Shown in pieces: positions 5,071 through 5,909 of a DNA stretch of 5,909 nucleotides. Positions within the stretch are counted from its first letter, which is position 1; every line of letters starts with the position of its first letter. The DNA comes from UBA2022 sp964621555. GTDB taxonomy: Bacteria; Patescibacteriota; Dojkabacteria; SC72. The position numbers and the translations under genes were made by a program. The stretch is taken from positions 1 through 5,909 of the forward strand of contig CAZUOO010000040.1 in NCBI GenBank assembly GCA_964621555.1. Direction: 5' to 3'. Below the pieces are notes generated by a model. The model did no database searches. It was given only the letters and a program-made list of their open reading frames with translations, and had not been told where the DNA came from.

Positions 5071-5072
5071 TC

Positions 5073-5855
5073 ATGAACATAAGAGAAACATTAGGAATAA
5101 CAGAAAACGAGCTCAAAGTATACAAAGGATTTAACTCATACCCACTTAAAACCGCCGCAGAAATATCCCGACTACTTAAAATGGATAAATCATCTACATA
5201 TAAAGCTGTAGATGGACTGCTATCAAAAGGACTTCTCATACGTGAGAAGTGGGAGAAAGGTTTTAGATTCTCAGCAAGTAACCCAGAGACACTAAAAAAT
5301 GTATATAAGCAAAGAATAGATGAATTAAAGAGCTCTAGATCACAATTAGACATACTTGTGGATGAACTTAAAGCAAGAAATAATAATACGAGACTAACAT
5401 ATCTCTCTATAGACAAAGGAATTGAAGGACTCATGCTAAGGATAACTGAGAGCCTAGAGTGTAAAGAGAAGTTAATCCGTGAACTATTCCACCATCATGA
5501 AGTATTCACAGATAAAAGGTATGTAGAATTTGTAATTGAAAGCGCCAATCAAAGATCTTCAAAGGGAATATTCATAAGACAACTTGAAGATAAAAACGAT
5601 GTAGAACAGAGGAAAGGTATGTTTGATAATATTATGACCAGAAGTAAAAAGTACCTAAAAGAAGTTAGACTAATACCCCATGACTACACAGATAAGAACT
5701 CAATAAGAATTTGGGATGATTCAGCATTCATACTTAGTTACGACGACAATGGTGATTTCATAGTACTAACTATTAAGGATAAATATATAGTCACCCTACT
5801 CAAAAGTATGTACGACTACATATGGAATCAGAGCAAACCTATTAAACAGAAGTAA
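5073..5855 (+). CDS. TrmB-type transcriptional regulator (regulator 2)
   Basis: A 260-residue paralogue of regulator 1 with the same layout. The winged helix spans about residues 6-70: LGITENELKVYKGF, then TAAEISRLLKMDKSSTYKAVDGLLSKGLLIR as the helix-turn-helix core, then a wing ending FRFSASNPE. A charged helical linker follows at about 75-102 and an effector half from 107 onward. The effector signature KEVR is at 196-199, VLTIKDKY at 231-238 and SMYDYIW at 245-251. Sequence identity with regulator 1 is low except for these positions and the recognition helix (KSSFYKAL versus KSSTYKAV), so the two may read similar operators but sense different ligands. An in-frame TAA at 5046-5048 and the lack of other starts fix the ATG at 5073. 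There is no Shine-Dalgarno site. No target gene lies downstream within the window; its visible partner is the divergent orphan effector gene. Confidence 0.8.
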   Translation: MNIRETLGITENELKVYKGFNSYPLKTAAEISRLLKMDKSSTYKAVDGLLSKGLLIREKWEKGFRFSASNPETLKNVYKQRIDELKSSRSQLDILVDELKARNNNTRLTYLSIDKGIEGLMLRITESLECKEKLIRELFHHHEVFTDKRYVEFVIESANQRSSKGIFIRQLEDKNDVEQRKGMFDNIMTRSKKYLKEVRLIPHDYTDKNSIRIWDDSAFILSYDDNGDFIVLTIKDKYIVTLLKSMYDYIWNQSKPIKQK

Positions 5856-5877
5856 CTACCTCTTCCCTATAACTCCC

Positions 5878-5892
5878 CCTATATAACATAGG
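5878..5892. repeat. Weak stem-loop downstream of regulator 2
   Basis: CCTAT (5878-5882) and ATAGG (5888-5892) pair around a 5-base loop, 23 bases after the regulator-2 stop. CTCC (5873-5876) could alternatively pair with GGAG (5891-5894). No T-tract follows, so a role as terminator is doubtful. Confidence 0.25.
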
Positions 5893-5909
5893 AGAATAGC
5901 TGTAACGAT

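Noticed and set aside
5024..5434. Minus-strand open frame opposite the first part of regulator 2
   Set aside because: It lies antisense to a well-supported winged-helix coding region and its Ser/Leu-rich composition is typical of an antisense frame.
4518..5855. Toxin-antitoxin pair made of the orphan gene and regulator 2
   Set aside because: The two genes are divergent rather than an operon, and the orphan resembles a regulator effector domain and no toxin family I recognise.

Overview
This is an AT-rich bacterial window with six complete genes. Two are housekeeping genes on the minus strand: proS, with uppS downstream of it. The other four form an accessory block: a TrmB-type regulator, a ten-helix EamA/DMT-type transporter, a stand-alone regulator-like effector domain on the opposite strand, and a second TrmB-type regulator. 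The absence of Shine-Dalgarno sites at most starts, the compact layout and the mix of TrmB-type regulators with minimal housekeeping genes suggest a Patescibacteria/CPR genome. That is an inference; no marker here fixes the lineage. uppS and proS read at full length with glycine as GGN, so a TGA-glycine code (Absconditabacteria/Gracilibacteria) is unlikely, although none of the six genes happens to end in TGA.

Left part (1-2496, minus strand): proS encodes a long bacterial-type prolyl-tRNA synthetase with an editing-type insertion. uppS follows after a 44-base gap and encodes a cis-prenyltransferase that makes the polyprenyl carrier lipid. A further minus-strand gene may begin at the extreme left edge. 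The 355-base gap 2497-2851 separates divergent proS and the first regulator. Each end carries a plausible promoter placed so that transcription would start at, or within a base of, the ATG (leaderless mRNAs). The middle is unusually rich in dyads and phased repeats, and no gene is recognisable there.

Right part (2852-5855): regulator 1 abuts the transporter with no intervening base, and the transporter's strong ribosome site lies in the regulator's last codons. These two look like one translationally coupled operon, with an 18-base palindrome over its -35 box as a candidate operator. The transporter's stop and the stop of the minus-strand gene 4518-5000 are separated by one base. That 160-residue protein aligns with the C-terminal effector halves of both regulators but has no helix-turn-helix. 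It is divergent from regulator 2 across a 72-base AT-rich gap.

The most interesting reading is a small sensing module: two DNA-binding regulators, one DNA-binding-deficient partner of the same family, and one exporter or importer of an unknown small metabolite. The orphan effector domain could pair with one or both regulators and modulate them. The architecture is read from the sequence; the function is inference.
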